In this document: positions 1-7,393 of the stretch, piece after piece
Position numbering within the stretch: the stretch's first letter is position 1
Layout of the letters: each line of letters starts with the position of its first letter
DNA from: GCA-2697345 sp049602715
GTDB taxonomy: Bacteria; Pseudomonadota; Alphaproteobacteria; Rhodobacterales; Rhodobacteraceae
Assembly (NCBI GenBank): GCA_049602715.1
Contig: JBMYRX010000009.1
Location: forward strand, 1-40,463
Direction: 5' to 3'
Length of the DNA: 40,463 nucleotides
The notes under the pieces: generated by a model
Seen by the model: only the letters and a program-made list of their open reading frames with translations
The model's database searches: none
Told to the model about the DNA's origin: nothing
Translations under genes and position numbers: made by a program

Positions 1-510
1 TGCAAAATGATACATGTAATGGCTGGAAATACACCAAAAAATAAACTAAGTGATTTTACTTTTATTGAAAATCTCCGTTACGCATGTAGAGAAGCAAAAA
101 AACTTAATAAAGTTATATTAATAGAAGTTTTAAACCCAGATGATGCACCAGGATATTATTTGGATAACTTTGACAAAGCGCTTGAGGTTATTGTTCATGT
201 AGGCCTCGACAATTTAAAAATTATGTTTGATTGCTATCATATTTTGAAGTTGGGTTTGTGTATTAGATCTTTATTTATAGAACACTTTGATATTATAGGT
301 CATATACAAATAGCCTCCCTACCTAATAGGGATGAACCAACCTTTAATGAAGATAGTTATATCGAGATAATTAGATTTTTTCAAAATAACGGTTGGGTTG
401 GTTATGTGGGAGCTGAGTACAAACCAAAAATTAAAACTGACGATGGTATTGGGTGGGTGAAACTGTATAGAAATAGTTTAAAAAATATGGTTGAAGATAA
501 GCTTGTATAA
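1..510 (+). CDS. hyi: Hydroxypyruvate isomerase, 3' part (cut by window edge)
   Basis: Hydroxypyruvate isomerases interconvert hydroxypyruvate and tartronate semialdehyde in glyoxylate/glycolate metabolism in the cytosol. The frame is open to the window edge: residues Cys-Lys precede the first Met, so this is the C-terminal two thirds of a protein normally near 258 residues. Family signatures are IHVMAG at the start, LIEVLNP (metal-binding Glu), MFDCYH (metal-binding Asp), GHIQIASLP and GAEYKP (second catalytic Glu), in the order expected of the TIM-barrel Hyi fold. It ends 28 bp before a same-strand SDR gene and may be first in, or part of, that run. The family is clear; the physiological substrate is inferred. 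Confidence 0.9.
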   Translation, partial: CKMIHVMAGNTPKNKLSDFTFIENLRYACREAKKLNKVILIEVLNPDDAPGYYLDNFDKALEVIVHVGLDNLKIMFDCYHILKLGLCIRSLFIEHFDIIGHIQIASLPNRDEPTFNEDSYIEIIRFFQNNGWVGYVGAEYKPKIKTDDGIGWVKLYRNSLKNMVEDKLV

Positions 511-538
511 TTGTGAAAATATGAAAGGTTTTTTATAA

Positions 539-1300
539 ATGAATGGTAACGAAGTAGTAGCTTTAGTAACGGGTGGGGCATCAGGTTTAGGGGAAGCCAG
601 TGTTAGATCTATCGTATCAAATGGTGGGAAAGTTTTAATCTTAGATCTAAACATTCTAAGTGGTGAGGCTTTGGTAAAAGAATTTCCTCAATCAGTTAAG
701 TTTATCAAAACTGATGTAACGGACACTGAATCGGTCCAATCTGCTATTGATCTTTGTTTTGAGGAGTTCGGCTCGCTCAATACGGTCGTTAATTGTGCCG
801 GAATTGCCGTGGTTGAGAAAACAATTGGCAAAGATGGTGCTCATTCATTAGCAGAGTTTGAAAAAGCAATTAATATCAATATCACTGGGTCATTTAATGT
901 GTCTCGCTTAGCTGCGCTTGCTATGGAAAAAAATAAACTGTTTTCTGGAGGAGAACGAGGAATTATAATTAACACAGCGTCTGTTGCAGCATATGATGGT
1001 CAAAAGGGGCAAGTTGCTTACGCTGCTTCAAAAGGAGGAGTGGCTGCGATGACCCTACCCATGGCTAGAGATTTAGCACAAGTTGGAATTAGAGTTATGG
1101 CTATAGCTCCAGGCTTATTTATGACACCGATGTTAGCTGGCCTTCCGCCAAAAACATTAGAAGTATTATCAACGCAACCGCTTTTTCCAAACAGGTTGGG
1201 GAAACCTCAGGAGTATGGTGATTTAGTGACTTTTATTATTAAAGCGGGATACTTGAATGCTGAAGTGATCAGATTAGATGGTGGTATCCGACTTCCATGA
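539..1300 (+). CDS. SDR-family 3-hydroxyacyl-CoA dehydrogenase (HSD17B10-like)
   Basis: A 253-residue classical short-chain dehydrogenase. The NAD-binding motif TGGASGLG is at residues 11-18, the NCAG motif follows beta-4, and the catalytic Tyr161-x3-Lys165 lies in YAASKGG. The segment IAPGLFMTPMLAGLP and the C-terminal RLDGGIRLP resemble type 2 3-hydroxyacyl-CoA dehydrogenases (HSD17B10/FadB2-like), which oxidise 3-hydroxyacyl-CoA to 3-ketoacyl-CoA. Its stop overlaps the start of the next gene by 4 bp (ATGA), so the two are probably translationally coupled. The racemase-like gene downstream fits an acyl-CoA pathway, perhaps for branched acids, but the substrate is not readable from sequence. 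Confidence 0.85.
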   Translation: MNGNEVVALVTGGASGLGEASVRSIVSNGGKVLILDLNILSGEALVKEFPQSVKFIKTDVTDTESVQSAIDLCFEEFGSLNTVVNCAGIAVVEKTIGKDGAHSLAEFEKAININITGSFNVSRLAALAMEKNKLFSGGERGIIINTASVAAYDGQKGQVAYAASKGGVAAMTLPMARDLAQVGIRVMAIAPGLFMTPMLAGLPPKTLEVLSTQPLFPNRLGKPQEYGDLVTFIIKAGYLNAEVIRLDGGIRLP

Positions 1301-2487
1301 AGGCATTAATAGTTGGAGCTGGAATTAGTGGATTATCTGCTGCGTTAGCTTTAGCTAAAAAGGGTTGGGCTGTCGATGTTCTTGAAAAGTCGCAGGAAAT
1401 TAGGGAAGTTGGGGCTGGCATTCAAATTAGCCCTAATGGATTGAGAGTTTTAGATGAGTTAGATGTAACTAAAAATATTGAGAGTTCATTATTTGAACCG
1501 GAGAATTTGGAACTTCGATCAGGAAAATCAGGAAGAAAGATATTCTCAATACCGTTAAAAAAAATATCTCAAAAACGTTGGGATGTCCGATATATACAAA
1601 TTCATAGGAACGATCTGATTAAGGGTTTTTTAAGATCCATAGAGGGTCACAGTAATATAAATATTTTAACTAATCGAAAAGTACTATCGTATAAAGATAA
1701 TGCAGAATCTATAGCTCTAAAGCTAAATTCTGAGGAAACTTTAATTGGAGACTTAGTAGTGGGCGCTGATGGCTTAAATTCTACTATTCGATTACAGATG
1801 TTTAATAGAACGTGCTCAAGTTATACAGGCTATATGGCTTGGAGATGTTTAACTCCAGCAGATAAAATAAATAAAGAATACTCTCAAAATAATTCGTGTA
1901 TATGGGTGGGGGCCAATAAACACGCAGTAACAACTACGATTAATAGTGGTAAAACTATAAATTTTGTTGGTGTAGTAAAGAAAGAATTTAAGGCAAAGGA
2001 ATCTTGGACTACGCTCGGTGCTAAAGATAAGTTACTTCAAGACTTTGATGATTGGGACCCACAGATAAAAGACATTATTGAGAATTCGGATGCTATTTTT
2101 CAAGGAGGATTATTTGAGCGGGAACCGTTGAAAAGCTGGACTAAAGGTAGGGTTGTTTTATTGGGAGACGCCGCTCATCCGATGTTACCTTCCATGGCGC
2201 AAGGTGCCTCTCAATCACTAGAGGATTCTGTAAGTCTAGCAAGATTCTTAAGTCCCGAGAAAGATTTAAGATTATCTCTAGCCGGTTTTTTTAAGTTTAG
2301 AATTAAAAGAGTTTCAAGAATTCAAAAGCGTTCGAAAAAAAATCTAGAATTCTTTCATTTGTCTAATGTTGTACGACGCTTTTTCTTTTTTTGTATTCTC
2401 AATTCCATTTCAAGGATTCATCCTACAGCTATCCATAGAGGACAAGATTGGATTTACGGTTATAAATTAAAAATCTACGATAAATAA
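1297..2487 (+). CDS. FAD-dependent monooxygenase, salicylate hydroxylase/UbiH type
   Basis: A 396-residue group A flavoprotein monooxygenase. The N-terminal Rossmann motif GAGISG (about residues 7-12) ends in a Glu at about residue 30. The second signature GADGLNSTIR lies near residue 157, and GDAAHPMLPSMAQGASQ begins at Gly290, giving the three FAD/NAD(P)H-contacting motifs in order. Such enzymes hydroxylate aromatic or similar substrates with NAD(P)H and O2. The C-terminal 60 residues are basic and hydrophobic (VVRRFFFFC). The gene overlaps the SDR gene by 4 bp and is followed after 31 bp by the CoA-transferase family gene. The substrate is unknown; 6-hydroxynicotinate- or salicylate-like enzymes are the nearest resemblance. 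Confidence 0.85.
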   Translation: MKALIVGAGISGLSAALALAKKGWAVDVLEKSQEIREVGAGIQISPNGLRVLDELDVTKNIESSLFEPENLELRSGKSGRKIFSIPLKKISQKRWDVRYIQIHRNDLIKGFLRSIEGHSNINILTNRKVLSYKDNAESIALKLNSEETLIGDLVVGADGLNSTIRLQMFNRTCSSYTGYMAWRCLTPADKINKEYSQNNSCIWVGANKHAVTTTINSGKTINFVGVVKKEFKAKESWTTLGAKDKLLQDFDDWDPQIKDIIENSDAIFQGGLFEREPLKSWTKGRVVLLGDAAHPMLPSMAQGASQSLEDSVSLARFLSPEKDLRLSLAGFFKFRIKRVSRIQKRSKKNLEFFHLSNVVRRFFFFCILNSISRIHPTAIHRGQDWIYGYKLKIYDK

Positions 2488-2505
2488 TCATTTATTATTT
2501 TCTAT

Positions 2506-2510
2506 GGAGG
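2506..2510 (+). promoter_or_regulatory. Ribosome binding site that decides the racemase start
   Basis: GGAGG stands 8 nt before the ATG at 2519. An in-frame ATG at 2504 overlaps this Shine-Dalgarno sequence and so is unlikely to be used. Confidence 0.7.
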
Positions 2511-2518
2511 CAAAAGAG

Positions 2519-3607
2519 ATGCTCGAAGGAATTAAAGTTATTGAACTGGAAGGTCTTGGACCCGCTCCATTTGCCTGTATGACTTTGGCAGACTTAGGTG
2601 CTGATGTTATTACCGTACAAAACCCGTTTAAAGAAAATATAGAAGAGTCAAATGTTAACCTTCTTAATCGGGGGAAGAGATCAATTACTTTAAACCTCAA
2701 AGATCATAGTGATAAGAAAAAACTAATCAAACTCATGAAAACTGCTGATGTCTTGGTTGAAGGTTTCAGGCCTGGAGTCATGGAAAGGTTAGGATTCAGT
2801 AATGAAGAAGTATTAGCAATAAATGATCGACTAGTTTATGGTAGAATGACGGGGTGGGGGCAAAATGGTCCTAATTCATCGGAGGCTGGACATGACCTAA
2901 ATTATATTTCTAGGTCCGGAGCACTCTGGTTTGCATCGAACGAGGGAGATGTCCCGTTTACACCTCCTACACTTGTTGGTGATATTGGAGGAGGGGCCTT
3001 ATATCTTGTAATAGGTGTTTTAGCAGGCATTCTAAAAGTTAAAAATAGCGGAAAAGGTACCGTCATTGATGCTGCAATTGTTGATGGTTCGGCTCATATG
3101 ATGAATCTATTAATGTCTTTAATTCCAAATAGTGGGTCGAGCGTATCGCGAAAAAATAGTGTTTTGGATGGACCTCATTGGAGTAGATGTTATCGTTGCC
3201 TCGATAATCAGTTTATCTCGATACAGTGCTTGGAGGTTAAATTTTATAATATATTTTTAGAGAAATTAAACCTAACAAAAGATGAAGAATTTATGCAACA
3301 AAACAACAAAGAGCTATGGCCTATTTTGACTAACAGATTAACAGATCTATTTTTAAGTCAAAAACAGGAATTTTGGATTAAATTGTTTAAAGGATCAGAT
3401 GCTTGCGTAGCCCCAGTTCTGTCACCAGTAGACGCAATGGCGGATGAGCATATGAGTTTTAGAAATGTTTGGGAAGTTACAGGGAATATTTGTCAAGCTA
3501 AACCTGCACCTAGGTTCTCAAACTGGAAAAATGAAAACTATCATAAAATACCATTTAGAGGTCAGCACACGGATGAGATTTTAAAAGAGTCAAAAAAGTT
3601 GGGTTAA
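2519..3607 (+). CDS. Alpha-methylacyl-CoA racemase-like, CoA-transferase family III
   Basis: A 362-residue CaiB/BaiF-fold protein. Motifs match alpha-methylacyl-CoA racemase rather than a CoA transferase: GRMTGWGQNGP, then AGHDLNYIS with the catalytic-type His at residue 125, then LVGDIGGGALYL with Asp155. These lie close to the His/Asp pair described for Mycobacterium tuberculosis MCR. I place the start at 2519, not at an in-frame ATG at 2504, because GGAGG at 2506-2510 sits 8 nt before 2519 and would itself be overlapped by the upstream start. The likely reaction is epimerisation of 2-methylacyl-CoA, feeding beta-oxidation. Probably co-transcribed with the SDR and monooxygenase genes. Formyl-CoA-transferase-type activity is less likely. 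Confidence 0.85.
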   Translation: MLEGIKVIELEGLGPAPFACMTLADLGADVITVQNPFKENIEESNVNLLNRGKRSITLNLKDHSDKKKLIKLMKTADVLVEGFRPGVMERLGFSNEEVLAINDRLVYGRMTGWGQNGPNSSEAGHDLNYISRSGALWFASNEGDVPFTPPTLVGDIGGGALYLVIGVLAGILKVKNSGKGTVIDAAIVDGSAHMMNLLMSLIPNSGSSVSRKNSVLDGPHWSRCYRCLDNQFISIQCLEVKFYNIFLEKLNLTKDEEFMQQNNKELWPILTNRLTDLFLSQKQEFWIKLFKGSDACVAPVLSPVDAMADEHMSFRNVWEVTGNICQAKPAPRFSNWKNENYHKIPFRGQHTDEILKESKKLG

Positions 3608-3709
3608 ATTAAGTCTCAAAGTAAATTTTGATTAAGAGAAGCCATAAATGTAAGAAAGTTTGAATTAAATTAATGAAGTAGGCTTCATACATAAAAGATA
3701 ACAGATTGG

Positions 3710-3737
3710 TTGACAGATAAATAGAGTTAATAATAAT
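3710..3737 (+). promoter_or_regulatory. Sigma-70-like promoter of the candidate ncRNA
   Basis: TTGACA at 3710-3715 is a perfect -35 box. After a 16-bp spacer comes AATAAT at 3732-3737, one mismatch from TATAAT. The predicted start falls near 3743-3745, exactly where base composition switches from AT-rich to GC-rich. No protein-coding start lies within 300 bp downstream. Confidence 0.6.
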
Positions 3738-3743
3738 CCTCTC

Positions 3744-3850
3744 TGGGGGGTGTAAGGCGAATCCGGCCTGGCGGGTTAAACAGGAAGCTACAGGTCGGTG
3801 TCTTGAATGTGTAAAAGTTTGGCAGGCGCGTTTAGAGCTGACTTCTAAAG
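3744..3850 (+). ncRNA. Candidate structured noncoding RNA or leader
   Basis: Lies in the only gene-free stretch longer than 300 bp (3608-4067). About 100 bp here are clearly richer in GC than the surroundings. CCGGCCTG (3763-3770) pairs with CAGGTCGG (3791-3798) in an 8-bp stem containing one G-U pair, closing a 20-nt loop. TTTAGA (3831-3836) pairs with TCTAAA (3844-3849) around a 7-nt loop. A TTGACA promoter lies just upstream. I compared it by eye with 4.5S, tmRNA, RNase P, 6S, cobalamin and glycine riboswitch hallmarks and found no match. The 3' end is uncertain because no clean U-run terminator follows; read-through into the small membrane protein gene at 4068 as a leader is possible. A 13-codon ORF (3807-3848) inside it is probably chance. 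Confidence 0.45.
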
Positions 3851-4067
3851 ATAATTTAACCTAGTATATTGTTTAAATGGTTTTATAGTAGAAAGGTATT
3901 AATATCATTTTTATAAAAAAGTTGTTTTAACGTTTTTTTAATTTCAATAATTTTAAAAAATTTACCTGCGCGATTGCGTCGTATTGTAAGTTCGAAATAA
4001 TTACAAGATAGTTGAAACCTTAGGTGTGCGTGCTGCGGGTTTATAGTTTTTTTAGGAGTAAATTTGA

Positions 4068-4319
4068 ATGATTAGAGAATATATTTATAATTGTTGGACT
4101 GCGGTAATGGACTCTGACAAAAGCCCACTTCGTCATATACCAAACCCTCAAGTTCGACATATGATCTTACAAATTTTAGCTTGGATGTGGTGTATAATTT
4201 TCAGTTTATATCTTGGTAGTTACATAATATTTGGATTAAGTGCCGCTGCACATGCGTTGATATTGGCTGGAATTGCTATAACAGTTTCTACATTTGAAAC
4301 TGCTAGAAGAAAAAAATAA
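4068..4319 (+). CDS. Small two-helix membrane protein of unknown function
   Basis: An 83-residue protein that I cannot name. The N-terminal 30 residues are soluble and mildly charged (YIYNCWTAVMDSDKSPLRH). Two strongly hydrophobic segments follow, about residues 32-52 and 55-75, then a basic tail (ARRKK). This topology suggests an inner-membrane hairpin. AGGAG at 4054-4058 precedes the ATG by 9 nt, a good ribosome binding site. It stands alone on its strand between the candidate ncRNA and a strong terminator, so it is a monocistronic unit or is expressed from the upstream promoter with a long leader. Confidence 0.75.
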   Translation: MIREYIYNCWTAVMDSDKSPLRHIPNPQVRHMILQILAWMWCIIFSLYLGSYIIFGLSAAAHALILAGIAITVSTFETARRKK

Positions 4320-4346
4320 TTAAATTATCCTTTTGTAGAATCATGC

Positions 4347-4384
4347 AATAAAGGCCTTTGAAGGTGAATTCAAAGGCCTTTATT
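4347..4384. terminator. Bidirectional intrinsic terminator
   Basis: A perfect 16-bp inverted repeat: AATAAAGGCCTTTGAA (4347-4362) and its complement at 4369-4384, with a 6-nt loop. A T-rich end follows on either strand. It lies between the convergent small membrane protein gene (ends 4319) and ccr (3' end at 4408), so it can serve both. Confidence 0.9.
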
Positions 4385-4407
4385 AGTAGGAATTATATTT
4401 GTGCGAA

Positions 4408-5649
4408 TTAACTTCTACCTTGACCCTTAGAAGTGGCATTAACTAAGCATGCCATATTGCCATAAGGGTGTTTATTTTCATACATTAATTGATGAGCATG
4501 TCCGATCTCATCGAAAGAGTATGTTTCTGATAAACATGGATCAACTTTTCCTGAAATGACTAATTCATTTACTGCCTCTGATTGCTCATCGTTGGCGAGA
4601 TGAGAGCCTTGAAGACGCTTTTGCATCATCCAGTGGTAGCGCAAATCTAACGTGATATTATAACCTGTGGTCCCTGCACAAATGACAACCATGCCGCCAG
4701 TATCACAGATTATACCTGACGTTGGTAACGTCGCTTCTCCAGGGTGTTCAAAAACGATTTTTGGATTTTTACGTTCACCTAAAATATCCCAAATAGCTTT
4801 ACCAAAAGCTCTTACACCCCCCATCCACTCTTTATAATCTGGTGATGATGTATCTGGCATAGGACCCCAGTGAGAAAAATCATTTCTATTAATTACTCCA
4901 ACAGCCCCCTTTTCGAGACAAAACTGACGCTTATCTTCGTCAGATATTACGGCAATGGGTTTTCCTCCGAGCGCTGATACAATTTGAAGTGCCATAGCCC
5001 CTAAGCCACCAGCCGCTCCCCAAACTAGAACAGCATCACCTTTTTCAACTATGTTTGGAGACCATCCCATGAGTTGTCTATATGCTGTGGAAGCACAAAG
5101 CATATAACACCCTGCTTCTTCCCAGGAGAGATGTGCTGGTTTCTTTTTAATTTGATGAGATTGAGCTTTGGCAAATTGACAATAGGAACCGTAATTTGTC
5201 TGGTAACCCCATATTCTAACAGTAGACGCTAACATTGGATCTTTTCCTGATAACACCCAGGGATCCTCTGGTTCCCACCATCCCGAATGGACAACAACCT
5301 CGTCGCCAACTTTACAATTGGTAACTTCAGAGCCTACAGCCCACACAATGCCGGATGCATCTGACCCTCCGGCATGAAAGTCTTCTGGTTCCCCTTTTTT
5401 TTGTCGATCCTTTATCACATCCACTGGATAACCTAAACCAGCCCACACATTATTATAGTTTATACCAGTTGCCATAACATAGATTAATACATCTTTGGCA
5501 CCGATAGAGGGTGTGTCGATTTTCTCTCTTTTCCAAGATTTTGTGGGTTCACCGAACCTATCTTGCCTAACAGTGAATGCATGCATTTTAGGGGGTACTT
5601 CTCCAAGAGGTGGCATATCGCCAAGATCGTAAATTTCTTTTCCAGACAA
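4408..5649 (-). CDS. ccr: Crotonyl-CoA carboxylase/reductase
   Basis: A 413-residue medium-chain dehydrogenase/reductase that reductively carboxylates crotonyl-CoA to ethylmalonyl-CoA with NADPH and CO2, the key step of the ethylmalonyl-CoA pathway for C2 assimilation. Visible family features are NYNNVW (about 64-69), the Ccr insert with HSGWWEPEDPWVLSG (about 121-135), the NADPH-binding GAAGGLGAM (211-219), FEHPGEATLPTS, and the C-terminal LRYHWMMQKRLQGSH. The length is near the family norm of about 430. No other ethylmalonyl-CoA pathway gene is in the window; its upstream neighbour on the strand is mttB, 124 bp away. A plain enoyl-CoA reductase is the only serious alternative. Confidence 0.92.
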   Translation of the reverse strand: MSGKEIYDLGDMPPLGEVPPKMHAFTVRQDRFGEPTKSWKREKIDTPSIGAKDVLIYVMATGINYNNVWAGLGYPVDVIKDRQKKGEPEDFHAGGSDASGIVWAVGSEVTNCKVGDEVVVHSGWWEPEDPWVLSGKDPMLASTVRIWGYQTNYGSYCQFAKAQSHQIKKKPAHLSWEEAGCYMLCASTAYRQLMGWSPNIVEKGDAVLVWGAAGGLGAMALQIVSALGGKPIAVISDEDKRQFCLEKGAVGVINRNDFSHWGPMPDTSSPDYKEWMGGVRAFGKAIWDILGERKNPKIVFEHPGEATLPTSGIICDTGGMVVICAGTTGYNITLDLRYHWMMQKRLQGSHLANDEQSEAVNELVISGKVDPCLSETYSFDEIGHAHQLMYENKHPYGNMACLVNATSKGQGRS

Positions 5650-5701
5650 TGAACAAATTCCTTTATAACTAAATCTATTTACAGTGATTCTTAATTGTCA
5701 G

Positions 5702-5713
5702 ACATTTAAATGT
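5702..5713. promoter_or_regulatory. 12-bp palindrome upstream of ccr
   Basis: ACATTTAAATGT is a perfect palindrome 52 bp upstream of the ccr start, inside the 124-bp gap to mttB. It could be an operator, but AT-rich palindromes of this size also arise by chance at this base composition. Confidence 0.25.
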
Positions 5714-5773
5714 ATTCTTAAAAAATATCAATAAAAGTGAGGATTAAAAAATAAAATAGTTTATCTCATTGAG

Positions 5774-7321
5774 TCATTTTTTAAGGTGTATTTTAAATTG
5801 TGACCTTATCCTATTATCCAAGAGATCATCAAATTCCGCTTCTGATTTCTCGTTTAGAATTTTTTCTTTTAAAGTGGTTGCATTCTTTAGAAGCTCAGGC
5901 TGGTTATTTTCAAACCATTCTTTTGGTGAAGTGCGGTCCGAGAGTGTAGGATACACGTAATCGGTTTCCATTAGACTTAGTGTTTGGTCTGATCCTAAAT
6001 AATGACCTGGCCCACCCAAACAAGTTTGCTTCATAACATCTAGGTTGACGGTTTCTTCAGTTACTTCGATTCCACGAACACAACGGTTTGCTTGACCCAA
6101 CAGATCATCACCTAAAATAAGGCTCTCATGGCAAAATCCAAGCAGCGATGCGTGCATTCCTGCAGCTTCATAAACCATGTTTAACCCAGATAATCCAGCC
6201 ATTACATTTGAGCACATTTGTTCCCATCCTGCTTGCATGTCCGGTAATTTAGAGTCAGCGATTCCAGCTGCGGCTCCTCCAGGTAAATTGTAAAACTGAT
6301 GCATTTGAGAGCAGCCAGAAGTAAGTAAAGCTTGTTCTCCAGAACCTCCTGACATTGCTCCTGTTCTTAAATCAGAAACAAACGGCCAAGTACCAAAAAT
6401 TGTTGGATGCCCCGGTTTTATAGAGTTTACATACACCACTCCCGCCAAACATTCCGCAACTGCTTGTACTATGGCTCCAGCGATAGATGCTGGAGCGGTT
6501 GCACCGGCTTGACCAGCGGAAAGCAAAAGGACAGGCATACCAGAATCAATGCAATTTTCCATAACTTGGCAAGACTCTGTAGCGAATTTCATTGGTGGAA
6601 CTACAAAGCAGTTAGAATTTGAAACAAAGGGACGTGCTCTCCATTTCTTCTCACCACCGGCTATAAGATGGAGGAGATCAACTCCACCCTTTACAAATTT
6701 GGGATCTGTAAAAGACGTGCCAACATGTTTACTAGTTCCTCTGCAACAAGCATATATCGTATTTAAATCCATCTCAAAGTTATCGAGGATGTCACGGCAC
6801 ACCATTGGACGTTGTAAAAAATGAATATTATTCATTTTGTTGACAATTTTAGCAGCATCAAACAAATCCTGAACGGTACTTTCCTTATAATTTTTTCCAT
6901 CTATGTCGACCAAATGAACTGCTGCGCCAGCTGTTCCAAAGTGGACATTTGTTCCAGTCAAATCTAGATCATATTCAGGATTTCTTGCTGATAAGGTTAA
7001 ATCTCTCGAGGCAAGTGCCAGCATGTCCTCTACTAAAGCCTTTGGAAATCTTAACCTACCATCGTGTCCAAGTATTGCTCCCGCATTTGTCATATAAGAA
7101 ATACCACTCTGAGGGGCATCTGCCAAACCTATTTGTTCCAAAGCATCGAGCGCAGCTTTATGTATTCTGTTTACTCCCGACACACTCAAGGGTTTATACT
7201 GACCACCGACCATACCTGGTCTAATAGGTTTTTTTTCCTCTGATAAAGGAGCTGAACGCATCGCGTGACGCGCTTTTCTGCCGCCTGATCTTCGATTTGG
7301 AGTTGCATTACGATTTGACAT
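5774..7321 (-). CDS. MttB-family (non-pyrrolysine) methylamine/betaine:corrinoid methyltransferase
   Basis: A 515-residue member of the trimethylamine methyltransferase (MttB) superfamily. These TIM-barrel enzymes move a methyl group from a tertiary or quaternary amine to a Co(I) corrinoid protein. The frame has no internal amber codon and ends in TGA, so it belongs to the large pyrrolysine-free branch, which includes glycine betaine methyltransferase (MtgB), and not to canonical MttB. Conserved-looking stretches are GTAGAAVHLVDIDG, TSKHVGTSF, LLLSAGQAGATAPAS, GGSGEQALLTSG and CLGGPGHYLG. The N-terminal 25 residues are basic (NRRSGGRKARHAMRS), as in alphaproteobacterial members. It sits 72 bp downstream of a same-strand aminotransferase. 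The substrate (glycine betaine, another betaine or carnitine) cannot be decided from sequence. No corrinoid protein gene is adjacent. Confidence 0.88.
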   Translation of the reverse strand: MSNRNATPNRRSGGRKARHAMRSAPLSEEKKPIRPGMVGGQYKPLSVSGVNRIHKAALDALEQIGLADAPQSGISYMTNAGAILGHDGRLRFPKALVEDMLALASRDLTLSARNPEYDLDLTGTNVHFGTAGAAVHLVDIDGKNYKESTVQDLFDAAKIVNKMNNIHFLQRPMVCRDILDNFEMDLNTIYACCRGTSKHVGTSFTDPKFVKGGVDLLHLIAGGEKKWRARPFVSNSNCFVVPPMKFATESCQVMENCIDSGMPVLLLSAGQAGATAPASIAGAIVQAVAECLAGVVYVNSIKPGHPTIFGTWPFVSDLRTGAMSGGSGEQALLTSGCSQMHQFYNLPGGAAAGIADSKLPDMQAGWEQMCSNVMAGLSGLNMVYEAAGMHASLLGFCHESLILGDDLLGQANRCVRGIEVTEETVNLDVMKQTCLGGPGHYLGSDQTLSLMETDYVYPTLSDRTSPKEWFENNQPELLKNATTLKEKILNEKSEAEFDDLLDNRIRSQFKIHLKK

Positions 7322-7393
7322 AAAACAACGTTAATAAAATTATTAGTTGTATCTATCAAATTTTAACAATTTTAATGTCGTTTTCGTTTCATC

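Noticed and set aside
2488..2700. 70-codon minus-strand ORF over the racemase start
   Set aside because: Overlaps the conserved N-terminus of the racemase gene and has no family features.
3807..3848. 13-codon ORF MCKSLAGAFRADF in the candidate ncRNA
   Set aside because: No Shine-Dalgarno sequence, no run of regulatory codons, and it ends within a predicted hairpin. Not supported as a leader peptide.
5774..7321. Possible pyrrolysine-containing trimethylamine methyltransferase
   Set aside because: The 515-codon frame is open without an internal UAG and ends in TGA, so it is a non-pyrrolysine MttB-family member and no amber readthrough needs to be invoked.
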